Shown here piece by piece: positions 1-9,206 of a stretch of 64,000 nt of DNA (the first letter of the stretch is position 1; each line of letters opens with the position of its first letter). Source of the DNA: Timema cristinae (Eukaryota > Arthropoda > Insecta > Phasmatodea > Timematidae); NCBI GenBank assembly GCA_039000515.1, contig JBCFYV010011135.1, positions 25,475,725 to 25,539,724 on the forward strand. Reading direction: 5' to 3'. The notes under the pieces were generated by a model that worked only from the letters and a program-made list of their open reading frames with translations, had not been told where the DNA came from and did not search any database. The position numbers were made by a program, and so were the translations under genes.

Positions 1-209
1 TATAAATAAACTTTGTGTCCGACCTCAAATAAATATATAAATAATATTGGCCTAAATTACTGTGGTTAGCTATCACATTAATATATTACCATCTGTTTTC
101 ATCACAGTCATCCAAAGTGATAGATGTCAGCTGTTGGCGTAGTGATATATTAGGGATTACTTCTAGTAACATTTCGAGCTGTCATCCAGGTAAACTTAGC
201 TCGTGAATG
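1..209 (-). mobile_element. MITE-1, truncated copy at window edge
   Basis: This is an inverted, incomplete copy of the element seen whole at 8,020-8,790. It ends in GCTCGTGAATG at 209, the reverse complement of the left terminus CATTCACGAGC of that copy. Only about 200 bases of one end lie in the window. No coding capacity is visible. Confidence 0.7.
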
Positions 210-296
210 ACTTATTTATAAAAGCTTGGAACGGGCCAGATATAATCTTGTGGCGGGCCGGATGTGACTCGCGGGCCGTAGTTTGGAGGCCCCTGG
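210..296 (-). mobile_element. hAT-type terminus fragment
   Basis: On the minus strand this begins CAGGGGCCTCCAAACTACGG and continues with GGCCCG-rich sequence. This is the layout of terminal sequences of hAT elements of the ZBED/Zaphod kind (family knowledge). Only one end is recognisable and no second terminus or target duplication was found. Confidence 0.45.
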
Positions 297-564
297 TTTA
301 GGAGAATAACAGGTTTTACCATTGGCACGGTTAGGGGAGAGGTTAGCACGCCAGATCCAAACAACCAACAACCGGAGCACTGAAATGTGTTGTGGATGTC
401 CAACGACCCGGTGTTATTTAAGAAAGACTAACCGGCATATTAAATAATGGTTATAGTTTTTACGAGGTGTACCCAAAGTTGAATAGAGGGAGAGTGGGAA
501 AACTTTATAGAGGGTAAAAAAAAAACACAACCTTAGTATATCTGACAATAATTTTTTAACTGTC
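297..564. other. No feature seen
   Basis: AT-rich sequence with a short poly-A run near 517. I see no gene, repeat or element ends. Confidence 0.5.
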
Positions 565-822
565 ACACCCGCCTCGGTGGCGCTAGTCGTGTTGAGCTCG
601 ACTGCTGAGGACGGGGAGATCGAGGTTCGAGTCTCGGTCGGGTGAACTGCGGTTGGTTTTCCCTAAATGGTTTTACACTCTCCCTCCACGTAAATGCAGG
701 TTCACTTCCTCTAATTAAGCCTTCCCAATTCCTAATCCATTAGCGTAATTAGTACTTAATGCGTATAACCCGAACGGTTAGTAAGACGCGGTGCTAATAA
801 TAATAATAATAATAATAATAAT
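565..822 (+). mobile_element. SINE-B, full length
   Basis: tRNA-derived SINE. The head starts CACCCGCCTCGGTGGCG, has a B-box-like GAGGTTCGAGTCTCGG, and closes with CGGGTG, which can pair with the first bases as an acceptor stem. The body carries CCACTCTCCCTCCACG-type sequence. The tail is AACCCGAACGGTTAGTAAGACGCGG followed by (TAA)n. The D-arm side of the head is partly deleted here. Confidence 0.85.
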
Positions 823-823
823 T

Positions 824-1075
824 TTATATATATTATCGCGTTTTACTATCCGTTCGAGTTATAAACTGTAATAATTACATTGGTGGTTTTAGGGATTGGG
901 AAGGTTTAATTCAGAGGAAATGCCTCCAAATTTACGTGGAGGGAGAGTGGAAAACCATTTAGTAAAGACCACCCTCACTGCACCAAACCGATATTCGAAC
1001 CCTAATCTCCCCATTTTCGGCCGTCTAGTCCAACACGAAAGTAGCGCGTTAGGACCACGCGGCCACCTAACAGGG
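824..1075 (-). mobile_element. SINE-B, diverged, tail-to-tail with the previous copy
   Basis: Reverse-oriented SINE-B with a degraded tail near 835-860, the body motif GGAGGGAGAGTGGAAAACC, and a head ending near 1,075. It shares the AT-rich microsatellite with the plus-strand copy, so the pair forms an imperfect inverted repeat of about 500 bases. Confidence 0.75.
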
Positions 1076-1505
1076 TAGGTAACATTATTGTTGAAGAATG
1101 TTGCCTCAAGTTTAGGATATGTGAAGATTCTTTTCTCGAAGGAGAATTATCCAGTTCTGATTCGTGTTTACATGTGAATGAAGGTGAGATAACATGAGAT
1201 AAAATGAACATTTTGATAACTTCAATCGAATCGGAGTAAAAAGGGAATCACCAAAATAAAAAAAATTAAAATGTTGATGAAATTGGAGGTTATTCTTCGC
1301 AGTAAGCTAAAAAAAAAGTGAATTAAAAAGGTGTATTTGACTATCGTGTTGTTTAATAAATGAACATACAAGCTGTTTCCTAGTACTAAGAAAATATTTT
1401 TAGTGCAAAAAAAAAATACCCACTTAATATTTCTATATTCTTTTCATTAACAATTACGAAGCAAGCCACAATTCTCAAACCTGAATGAATAAAAGTGTGA
1501 TGACA
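1076..1505. other. No feature seen
   Basis: AT-rich, with poly-A runs. No coding or repeat structure recognised. Confidence 0.5.
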
Positions 1506-1969
1506 ATAAGGTTTGTGTTATTATTAGGTGTTCTGTCTTACGACACTTATCAGTGAGCTTACACCTCCAATGCACCCTGTCCTCTGCCTCCTCCTTCAGC
1601 TCTCAGAATTTTCTTATTTCCTTCAAGTCATCCAATATTTGAATCCTCCTCCTTCCTAAGCTCCTCTTTCCCTCAACCTTTCCTTCTATGACGTCATAAA
1701 GAAGACAGTTCCTCCTAAGGATGTATCCTGTCTGATTTGTACCGAAGAATCACATCCAAAATGTTTCTCTTCTCACCCACTCCTCATACTACTAAACCTC
1801 ATACTACCTCACTCCTCATAAATACTCGGAGAGCTTTGAAATGTGGTTATGGAGAAGACTTGAGAAGATCAGGTGGGAAGACAAGGGGACAACCCTTGTC
1901 TTCCCACCTGATCTTCTCAAGTCTTCTCCAGAACCACATTTCAAATCTCTCCGAGTATTTATTTTCCAT
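1506..1969 (-). pseudogene. LINE reverse-transcriptase C-terminal remnant, part 1
   Basis: On the minus strand, interrupted frames read EMW-x-WRRLEKIRWEDK (about 1,940-1,890) and then a region with DVIEGKVEGKR, GRRR-x-QILDDLKE and VHWRC (about 1,700-1,560). This order is typical of the C-terminal part of non-LTR retrotransposon ORF2 proteins in insects (family knowledge). Stops and frameshifts break it. The region includes an internal hairpin at 1,830-1,950 and is separated from its upstream part (2,348-2,470) by an inserted element. A related fragment lies at 7,595-7,735 and 8,870-8,935. Confidence 0.7.
1830..1950. repeat. Near-perfect hairpin made of LINE sequence
   Basis: Two arms of about 57-60 bases run in opposite directions around a loop of about five bases near 1,890. 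Each arm encodes the same WRRLEKIRWEDK segment, one copy per strand. It looks like an inverted duplication inside the LINE remnant. Confidence 0.85.
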
Positions 1970-2347
1970 CAGGGTGGCTACAAAACATATTTTACAAAAT
2001 TCTCTGACTTTTCCAGGTTTTCCAGGAAACATTTTTCAATTTTCCCTGACTACTTTTTTCCAGTTTTAATGGTGGATGATAGCTTTTTTTTTATGTATTA
2101 TTGATCACATATTAAAAAAAAAAGTTTGTATCTACTAAACATAAACGGTTTTATCAGTTATTTTAAAAATTAAAATGTTATTTTATTTAGGTATTATTAA
2201 CTTTTGTTTTAGTGTTTAGTTGCGAAATTAATGGGATAGTTTATACATATTTTTTTTAATTCCCTGACATTTCCCTGCTTTCCTTGCAATCCAAAAATTC
2301 TCTGACTTTTCCAGTTTTCCCTGTTTTCCCTGTCTGTAGCCACCATG
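1970..2347 (+). mobile_element. CAGGG-ended hAT-like MITE inside the LINE remnant
   Basis: The left end is CAGGGTGGCTACA and the right end TGTAGCCACCATG, giving 13-bp inverted ends with one mismatch. The interior repeats phrases such as TCCCTGACTTTTCCAGG. The LINE frame reads ETWTLSKME up to the insertion and resumes with ERFEMW after it. On the minus strand the flanks carry ATGGAACA and ATGGAAAA, a probable 8-bp target duplication with one difference. Other copies are at 7,736-8,869 and 45,586-45,978. Confidence 0.75.
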
Positions 2348-2470
2348 TTCCATCTTACTAAGAGTCCAAGTTTCTGCTCCATACAGCGAGATGTTCCAAA
2401 TTAGTGCGTGAAACAATTTGATATTTTGAAAATAGCTCCCATACTCGATGAACTTGAAGATCTATGACTC
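2348..2470 (-). pseudogene. LINE reverse-transcriptase remnant, part 2
   Basis: The minus strand reads LIWNISLYGAETWTLSKME, matching the LLYGSETWTL-type motif that precedes the FEMW-x-WRR motif in non-LTR ORF2 proteins. It continues across the inserted MITE into 1,506-1,969. The frame breaks upstream of about 2,470. Confidence 0.65.
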
Positions 2471-2811
2471 TCTTAACACTCAAATACCCAAATCTCCAAT
2501 GCAAGTGCTCATGACTATTTAAGAAGATTTGCCAGGAGTAGGAGTTTCCTGAAAATAATCCATCTCGTTCCATATCAAACCAATAGCTTTGTTGTCTAGC
2601 TAAGGTTTATTTGAATTGCGGTGTTTACTTTTATCTAAAAGATTTGGTAAACGTGATAAAATGACAAATTGTGTGACTAAACTAAATTTTTATCTAGCCT
2701 TGAAATAAAGTATGGCCGTGATGATGGTGATGACGTCACTACGCATTATATCACACAATTTGATTAAAAACAGGGTGCCCAAGAAATGTTAACTATCCCC
2801 CCTCCCCCATT
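2471..2811. other. No feature seen
   Basis: AT-rich. It may hold further decayed LINE sequence near 2,470-2,570, but I cannot follow a frame. Confidence 0.4.
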
Positions 2812-3032
2812 TATTTGAGGTATTTTAACGTCTACTTTCTGAATCGACTGATTATATCAGCACACGACTTTCAAACTAGGACTGGCACAGCATCCAGCCC
2901 CCAGCCATTAATTTATCACTGTGAAAAAGGGGGGGGGGGATCCTTAATTTCACCGATGATACATTTTTCGTCCGTGAAAGGAATCGAACCTGGATCCCTT
3001 AACACGCTACCGACTGAGCTATGATATCGGAC
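2812..3032 (-). mobile_element. SINE-C
   Basis: The minus-strand head reads CATAGCTCAGTCGGTAGCG (A-box-like) and CCAGGTTCGATTCC (B-box-like), a clear tRNA-like module at about 3,030-2,970. The body runs left to a tail containing the complement of ACTTTCTGAATCGACTGAT. The tail is shared with the copy at 55,165-55,465, which supports a third SINE family. Confidence 0.7.
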
Positions 3033-3186
3033 GAAATAAAATTACATCAAATCGCCGTACAGTTTTCGTTGCGTTGAATCTCCTTCTAAGGCAAAGGTTC
3101 TCAAACGGTGTTACGCGTACCCATTTATTATTTTATTCTTTTATATCACGTATTCCTAAATGATAAAGTTTAACGCATATTTAAAT
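3033..3186. other. Possible hAT-like end, otherwise nothing
   Basis: Near 3,095-3,125 the text AAAGGTTCTCAAACGGTGTT resembles a terminal sequence of hAT-type elements, but no second end was found. Confidence 0.3.
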
Positions 3187-3400
3187 GATAATTACTCTAA
3201 TGGGTAAAAATGAGGAAGGAAGCGTTTTAGAGGTAATCTACCTGCATTTGCGTGGAAGGAGAGTGGGAAACGATTTAGGAAAAACCATCCCCAGTAGACC
3301 CCACCGGGATTCGAGCCCCGATCTTTCGCGTCATCAGAAGGCCAGTAGAACACGAGAGTGACGTCTTAAACCATTCGTCCATTGAAGCGTGCCTATCAAT
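3187..3400 (-). mobile_element. SINE-B, diverged
   Basis: Contains GCATTTGCGTGGAAGGAGAG, the conserved SINE-B body, then a B-box-like GGGATTCGAGCCCCG and a head ending near 3,400. The tail is largely lost. Confidence 0.7.
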
Positions 3401-3600
3401 AGTTAAATATTTTTATTGCTTGGTTAAAATATGAATTTTTAATATATTTTCTCTTGTTATGAAATTTATAAGATCAAAATACCCATAAATTTAATTTAAT
3501 AATTTTTAAAAGGTAAACAGTAAATAATTTTTTATCTAAGTGACGTATGAAGTTAGTAGAATTTGTAGTTAGAAATGATGCTAATAATTTAACTAGTAAT
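3401..3600. other. No feature seen
   Basis: AT-rich spacer. Confidence 0.5.
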
Positions 3601-3925
3601 ATTACCTGCTTCGGTGGCTACGTGGTCTAACGCGCTAATCTCGTGTTCGACTAGACTAGAACATATTCTTTTTTTATCATCGCATCTTACTACCCATTCG
3701 AGTTATATACTAATGAACTAATTAAGCTAATGGGTTATAGGAATTAGGAAGGTTACATTTAAAGAAAGTATGCCCTCATTGTGTGGAAAACCATTTTGGA
3801 AAAAAAAAACACCACCCTATTTCCTATTACTCGACCTAGCTTCGAACCTCGATCTCCCCGTCATCGGCAGTCTAGTCTATTGCATGGATAGCGCGTTAGA
3901 CTTTTGAGGACCCCCGAAACGAGTT
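3601..3925 (-). mobile_element. SINE-B head fragment (+) followed by SINE-B (-)
   Basis: 3,603-3,658 is a plus-strand SINE-B head (TTCGGTGGCTACGTGGTCTAACGCG is broken at two places) that stops abruptly. From 3,664 a minus-strand copy follows, with tail CTTACTACCCATTCGAG, B-box-like TTCGAACCTCGATCTCCCC and head to about 3,925. The pair is head-to-tail broken and old. Confidence 0.65.
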
Positions 3926-3984
3926 AAAGTGGAAATATTTTGCTCGATTTTTTTTTAACCACGATATCAAAAAGGTTGTCGACA

Positions 3985-4195
3985 ACTAGTCTATGACGTC
4001 ACTCTCGCAATAGACTTGACTGCCGAGTACGGAGAGGTCGGGGTTCAGATCCTGATCGGGTGTACCAAGAGAAATTTTTCTTAGTGTCTTCCACCCTTCT
4101 TCTACACCCACGCTGGTAAACAGTCTCTAAATTCAACCTTCCTCGTCCCTAACACAATGATCGTAATTAGCAAATAAGAGTTTAAGACTACAAGG
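3985..4195 (+). mobile_element. SINE-B, strongly diverged
   Basis: The order is as in SINE-B: a head with GACTTGACTGCCGAGTACGG, a B-box-like GGGGTTCAGATCC, then a body with CCACGCTGG and a terminal CGTAATTAGC-like stretch. Many substitutions suggest an old copy. Confidence 0.5.
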
Positions 4196-4591
4196 TAGCG
4201 AGACAAAGAGAGAGAAAAAAACAGTTTGTTTTTATAAATATGTTCACACGATATTTCAAGAATAGCGCCCCTGGTCAACCAGACAGCTTACACGCTCGCC
4301 GGAACTGCGTCAGCGAAAAATAAAAATATAAACCCTGACATAGTGTCAGATTATCAAACTATCTTCTTTTTTTCTTTTTGCATATATTTTTTAAGATTTT
4401 TTTTTTCCGTACAGCAGATAAACGCAAGGGTAAAACGCAGAACCGCAAAACTAGAGCTTTAGCCAGTCCCAAATAGCTTGGTTGTAGGTAACTCGTCTGA
4501 CTAATGAATTTAGAAACGCAGAGTTCGATTCCCAATATGGTCAGATAAACATTTATCGTCGATAAAATTGGGACTTCCTATTTCATAGAAA
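4196..4591. other. tRNA-like segment near 4,475-4,545, otherwise nothing
   Basis: The text AGCTTGGTTGTAGGTAACTC followed by GAGTTCGATTCC has the spacing of A and B boxes of RNA polymerase III promoters. It could be a fragment of another SINE. It is not a complete tRNA, because I cannot pair an acceptor stem. Confidence 0.35.
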
Positions 4592-4593
4592 TG

Positions 4594-4624
<31 letters not shown>

Positions 4625-4778
4625 GCACCGCGTCTTACTACCCGTTCGGGTTATACGCACTTACGCTAATGTGTAATGGTAAGGTGATTGTGAGATGAAA
4701 TGAAGGACCTACAGTTTAACGTGGAATCCGAACCACGGTGGCGATAGAAATGAATTAACCAACGGGAGACTTAAGTGT
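4592..4778 (-). mobile_element. SINE-A 3' part
   Basis: A (TTA)n tail followed by CACCGCGTCTTACTACCCG, then the SINE-A body (GGTGATTGTGAGATGAAATG, GAACCACGGTGG). The tRNA-like head is missing, so this is a truncated copy. Confidence 0.8.
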
Positions 4779-4792
4779 TGTCTATGTTATAA

Positions 4793-5026
4793 TATATTTA
4801 GCACCGCGGGTTTTACGCTTTAAGTACTAACTACGCTAATGGATTAGGAATTGGGAAGGTTAAATTAGAGGAAGTGAACCCGCATTTGCGTGGAGGGAGA
4901 GTGGAAAACCATTTAGGAAAAAACACACCCCGGTTCACCCGACAGAGATTCGAACCTCGATCTCCCCGTCCTCAGCAGTCGAGCTCAACACGACAAGCGC
5001 GTTAGCCAACAACGCCCCCGAGGGGG
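4793..5026 (-). mobile_element. SINE-B with 14-bp target duplication
   Basis: A nearly complete reverse copy: tail near 4,795, body CCCGCATTTGCGTGGAGGG, B-box-like GATTCGAACCTCGATCTCC, head to 5,026. TGTCTATGTTATAA occurs at 4,779-4,792 and again at 5,027-5,040. This is a 14-bp direct repeat, as expected for target-primed retrotransposition. Confidence 0.85.
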
Positions 5027-5067
5027 TGTCTATGTTATAAAAAGGCCACAGAGGCAGTCATTAACAA

Positions 5068-5258
5068 TTGTTGTCTGACCAGACGTGTATTAATCACAAC
5101 TTGTGAATGTGTGGGGAATGCCAGGCCTCCACCGTGGTTCGGATCTCACGTTAAACTGCAGGTCCTCTATTTAATCTCACAATCACCCTACCGTTACACA
5201 TTAGCGTAAGTGCGTATAACCCGAACGGGTGTAAGACGCGGTGCTAATAGTAATAATT
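5068..5258 (+). mobile_element. SINE-A 3' part
   Basis: The body from GACGTGTATTAATCACAACT through CCACCGTGGTTCGGAT to the tail AACCCGAACGGGTGTAAGACG and (TAA)n. The head is missing. With the minus copy at 4,592-4,778 it flanks the SINE-B insertion, which lies between the two. Confidence 0.75.
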
Positions 5259-5365
5259 GTTATTGTCATGTTAATTACATATTTTAGTTGTAATATTATT
5301 CAATCAAAAAGTCTTCCTAAAGATTTTCCTGCTTGTTTTTATTTCCCCCTTCCAGTGTAAATCAA

Positions 5366-6400
5366 ATAAATTCTGTTAAGTTACCGGTTCTTGGAGAGGC
5401 CTCAAGGAAATAAACTAAATTCTGTTAAGTTACCGTTCTTCGGAGAGGCTCAAGGAAATCAACTAAATTCTGTTAAGTTACCGGTTCTAGGAGAGGCTCA
5501 AGGAAATCAACTAAATTCTGTTAAGTTACCGTTCTTAGGAGAGGCCTCAAGGAATAACTAAATTCTGTTAAGTTACCGGTTCTTGGAGAGGCCTCAAGGA
5601 AATAAACTAAATTCTGTTAAGTTACCGGTTCTTAGGAGAGGCCTCAAGGAAATAAACTAAATTCTGTTAAGTTACCGGTTCTTGGAGAGGCCTCAAGGAA
5701 ATCAACTAATTCTGTTAAGTTACCGTTCTTCGGAGAGGCCTCAAGGAAATCAACTAAATTCTGTTAAGTTACCGGTTCTTCGGAGAGGCCTTCAAGGAAA
5801 TCAACTAAATTCTGTTAAGTTACCGGTTCTTCGGAGAGGCTTCAAGGAAATCAACTAAATTCTGTTAAGTTACCGGTTCTTAGGAGAGGCCTCAAGGAAA
5901 TCAACTAAATTCTGTTAAGTTACCGGTTCTTAGGAGAGGCCTCAAGGAAATCAACTAAATTCTGTTAAGTTATCGGTTCTTAGGAGAGGCCTCAAGGAAA
6001 TCAACTAAATTCTGTTAAGTTACCGGTTCTTAGGAGAGGCTCAAGGAAATAAACTAAATTCTGTTAAGTTACCGGTTCTTAGGAGAGGCCTCAAGGAAAT
6101 AAACTAAATTCTGTTAAGTTACCGGTTCTTAGGAGAGGCTCAAGGAAATCAACTAAATTCTGTTAAGTTACCGGTTCTTAGGAGAGGCCTCAAGGAAATC
6201 AACTAAATTCTGTTAAGTTACCGGTTCTTAGGAGAGGCCTCAAGGAAATCAACTAAATTCTGTTAAGTTACCGGTTCTTACGGAGAGGCCTCAAGGAAAT
6301 AAACTAAATTCTGTTAAGTTACCGGTTCTTCGGAGAGGCCTCAAGGAAATAAACTAAATTCTGTTAAGTTACCGGTTCTTAGGAGAGGCCTCAAAGAAAT
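5366..6400 (-). repeat. Minisatellite of ~50 bp built from an exon-intron junction
   Basis: About 20-21 tandem units of roughly 50 bases. On the minus strand each unit reads a segment GAGGCCTCTCCTAAGAACCG followed directly by GTAACTTAACAG, then AATTTAGTT. The first unit at the right end is the 3' end of the coding exon at 6,515-6,373 and its 5' splice site. Each later unit therefore holds about 30 bases of exon sequence and a GT donor. Units differ by one-base changes (CGG/AGG/TGG) and by loss of one base in doubled letters, some of which could be sequencing error. Confidence 0.95.
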
Positions 6401-6515
6401 CAACCGTCGAGAGCCACCGGCTGATGACTGCAACCTCGTCCTCCTGTACTAGTCGTCCGAAAGCGGGCCATAATCCGTCCTCAGACGCCGGGGCCCGCAA
6501 CCCAATATCCTCCAT
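6373..6515 (-). CDS. Module exon C (paralogue of exons at 12.4 and 14.9 kb), unknown protein
   Basis: I do not recognise the protein family. From ATG at 6,515 the frame runs 47 codons plus two bases to a GT donor (AAGAACCG|GTAACT). The peptide begins MEDIGL, is acidic in the middle (QEDEVAV) and holds ISRWLSTVD before ending SPKN. It aligns over its whole length with the exons at 12,459-12,320 and 14,953-14,814, especially S-x-WLSTVD. A pyrimidine tract ends about ten bases before the ATG. The exon could thus be a first exon with its own start, or an internal exon whose acceptor is the GAG of ATGGAG (phase 0 in, phase 2 out). A weak resemblance to an ankyrin repeat (DG-x-(S/T)P, then WL and D) is not enough for a call. 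The donor lies inside the minisatellite. Confidence 0.6.
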
Positions 6516-6940
6516 CGGGATAGGAAAAAAAAACAAAAAAAAAAAACTGCGGCAACCACAAAACGCACGGTAAAAAAAAGGTGTTTCTAAAAATACGATC
6601 CACGAACAACAACAACAACAAAAAAATGCCAAACTTTTTTTTTTTTAAAACCACACTGCGATATAATAACCGATCTATATGAATCGTAACTTTTTAAAAG
6701 CTTTCTTTATATATAGCGCGAATTAGCGTGGGAGCTATCAGCCAGAGTTCCAATCAGAGAGACTAATACTATCACAAGGTAAGATTGGTGTAGACACAAC
6801 GAAAACTAAGAAGAAAAAAAAAGAAGATAAACACACAAAAAGATACGCGCGAGTCCAATCTCGTGACATAGAAGGTTTACGTAACCTTACATACCCCCAA
6901 TGTGCTATATCAGAACGAATCAGTCTACAAAACATCTATT
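6516..6940. other. Probable intron or 5' flank, no other feature
   Basis: Poly-A/T runs around 6,525-6,650 act as the pyrimidine tract upstream of the exon on the minus strand. I see no coding signal further right. Confidence 0.4.
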
Positions 6941-6966
6941 AGCACCGCGTCTTACTATCCCGTTAA
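6941..6966 (-). mobile_element. SINE tail fragment
   Basis: TTAGCACCGCGTCTTACTATCCCG is the reversed 3' tail shared by SINE-A and SINE-B. It stops where a plus-strand SINE-A begins. Confidence 0.6.
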
Positions 6967-7250
6967 AGGTGACTGGTGGTCTAGGGGTAAGGTGTCAGAC
7001 TTCTGTGCGGCGGCCGGGGTTCAATCCTCGGTCCCGGCACAGATTTATCTGATTACCAAACCTTCCCTTCACCTCTGACAAGACATCTTGTGAATGTGAG
7101 GAATGCCAGGCCTCCACCGTGGTTCGGATCACACGTTAAACTGTAGGTCCTTCATTCCATCTCACAATTACCCTAACATTACACATTAGTGTAAGTGCGT
7201 ATAACCCGAACGGTAGTAAGACGCGGTGCTAATAATAATAATAATAATAC
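6967..7250 (+). mobile_element. SINE-A, full length
   Basis: The tRNA-like head reads GGTGACTGGTGGTCTAGGGG (A-box region), then GGGGTTCAATCCTCGG (B-box), and ends CCCGGCACAG. The body includes CCACCGTGGTTCGGAT and the tail AACCCGAACGGTAGTAAGACG with (TAA)n. Confidence 0.9.
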
Positions 7251-7497
7251 TATCCGTTCGGGTCATACACACTTAAGCTAATGTGTAATGGTAGGGTGAT
7301 TATGATATGAAAATGGAGGACATACAGTTCACCGTGGGATCCGAACCACGGTGGAGGTCTGTATTCCCACATTCACAAGTTGTGATTAATACACGTCTTG
7401 TCAGAGTGAAGGAAGGGTTTGGAATCAGATAAATCTGTGCCGGGACCGAGGATTGACCCCAGACACCTTACCCCTAGACCACCAGGTCACCCAACTT
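7251..7497 (-). mobile_element. SINE-A, full length, tail-to-tail with the previous copy
   Basis: Reverse copy from the tail CTATCCGTTCGGGTCATAC to the head complement ACCCCTAGACCACCAGGTCACC. It shares the TAA microsatellite with its plus-strand neighbour, giving an inverted pair of about 530 bases. Confidence 0.9.
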
Positions 7498-7594
7498 ATT
7501 TTTCTTTTAAATGTCAGACCTCTGCGTGAGGTAGATATCACGCAATGTTCATGAAAGACAAACAAACTTTTCATTTTATTAATATATTATTTGT

Positions 7595-7735
7595 CATAAT
7601 TAGGTGTTCTATCTTACGACAGGTCCATTCATTTTGCCAGAGAACTTAGACCACCAATGTGCCCTGTCCTTCAAATAACAGCATTTTCTTCTTTCCTTGA
7701 AGTCGTCCAATATTTATATTTTTTCCTTCTTACTT
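7595..7735 (-). pseudogene. LINE C-terminal remnant, second copy (left part)
   Basis: Similar to 1,515-1,640: TTAGGTGTTCTATCTTACGAC, then CCTGTCCTT and GAAGTCGTCCAATATTTAT in the same order. The minus strand would encode the LDDFKE-like and HWWSK-like end of ORF2. It is interrupted by a MITE and resumes at 8,870. Confidence 0.65.
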
Positions 7736-8869
7736 CAGGGTGGCTACGAAACTTTTATCAAAATATTCCCTGACTTTTACAGGTTTTCCAGACAATATTT
7801 AAAAATATACCAGGCCTGGCCTTTGTACGGTTTTTCCTGGTTGATTGGAATTTTCTCTTTCATTACATTGATAACATATTATCGAAACTTCCTAAGCTAC
7901 CAAACATCAATAATCTTATAAATTATTGTTTTTATAATATTTAATTAGCTATTATTTGTGTTCCTCTGTAAAACAAACGCTGTACAACCATCTCATGTTA
8001 GAATAACATATCTATAATTCATTCACGAGCTAAGTTTACCTAAATAACAGCTCGAAATGTTACTAGAAATAGTCCCAAATATATCACTACGCCAACAGCT
8101 GACATCTATCACTTTGGATAACTGTAATGAAAACAGATGGTAATATATTAACGTGCTAGTTAACCACAGTAATTTAGACCAATATTATTTATATATTTAT
8201 TTGAGGACGGGCAAAAGTTTATTTATAGTTTTATTCCCCTTAAAAAAAATATTAACACCACTTTCACAAAAACTTCTAACGAACATAGTTTCAAAATGGC
8301 GACTGGCGAATCTAAACCATGTGATTGAACATAACGGTAAACAAGTTTGTTGCAATGATGCAGACACGCAGTTGATGAAAATATTTTATTCAGTTAAATA
8401 TTTCAAAATACGATAAAATAATCATAAAATAATTTATTGTATGTAAAAAAATGACAACAATTTTCTCTTTTCCAAGTAAATACGATGCCTGTATTAAAAG
8501 ATATTGATGTGTGCACTATATTACACAAAATCAGTAATGTTCCAAAACGAAAAAGAAGTACTTTTAAATATGTTTAAAATATTGTTTCGAGTTGGATGAA
8601 AAGAAATTATTTAAACAAATGAAATAGTATGAGAAAACTTAAGTTTAAGTTATTTTAAATGTAATATATAACAGGTAATTAAAGATCTTTACATTTATAA
8701 CAAAAATGTGATCTTTTACAAGTGTTGGCGAACCAAAACCTAAACATATGATTTTCGAACTGTCATCCAGGTAAAAACCTATCGTGAATGCCGTATAGGC
8801 AATGCAGTTTGTTAACATCGAGAAACAAATTCCCTGACTTTTCCAGGTTTTCCCTGTCTAGCCACCGTG
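7736..8869 (+). mobile_element. CAGGG-ended MITE, split by MITE-1
   Basis: The left end CAGGGTGGCTACGAAAC at 7,736 and the right end GTCTAGCCACCGTG at 8,869 match the termini of the 1,970-2,347 copy. The interior is interrupted by the complete MITE-1 at 8,020-8,790. The element itself lies inside a LINE remnant, giving a three-level nest. Confidence 0.75.
8020..8790 (+). mobile_element. MITE-1, complete copy
   Basis: 771 bases with inverted ends of about 38 bases: CATTCACGAGCTAAGTTTAC on the left and a right end finishing ATCGTGAATG. The interior is AT-rich and non-coding. Related copies are at 1-209 (reversed) and 9,207-9,872 (itself interrupted). I could not see a clear target duplication. 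Confidence 0.8.
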
Positions 8870-8935
8870 CCCCCTAAGCTCCTCTTTATCTCAACCTTTC
8901 CTTCAATGACGTCACGCGGAAACCAGTTATTTGTA
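8870..8935 (-). pseudogene. LINE C-terminal remnant, second copy (right part)
   Basis: CCTAAGCTCCTCTTTATCTC through TTCAATGACGTCA matches 1,655-1,700 of the first LINE remnant. It continues the fragment interrupted at 7,735. Confidence 0.6.
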
Positions 8936-9206
8936 TTTGTTGTTTTAATATAGAGAACAGATACATGAATGTGTGTGTATAATTATGATTTTGGTAGGAA
9001 GAACAGTAGGAGTTAGTTACTAAAACAATTTTAAAATATTCATACGTCAAGTCATGTGATCTGCAGCAGGCACTTTTGATAGATATTACCAATACCTATA
9101 AAATAAGGCAAATGAAATAGTAAAATGGTATCAATATTGGTCTCAAAGAAATATGTTTGAATTTTCTCCAATGTTCTTACAACCAAAATCTGATCGTAGT
9201 ATAATT
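8936..9206 (+). repeat. Interspersed repeat R-X, partial
   Basis: Contains the phrases TAGGAAGAACAGTAGG, CATACGTCAAGTCATGTGAT, CTTTTGATAGATATTA and ATGGTATCAATATTGG. The same order recurs at 15,860-16,083, 16,917-17,010, 22,810-22,988 and 26,560-27,075. The class is unknown. Confidence 0.6.

Noticed and set aside
3930..3970. Possible donor/acceptor pairs suggesting a small gene at 3.9 kb
   Set aside because: The region is SINE-B sequence.
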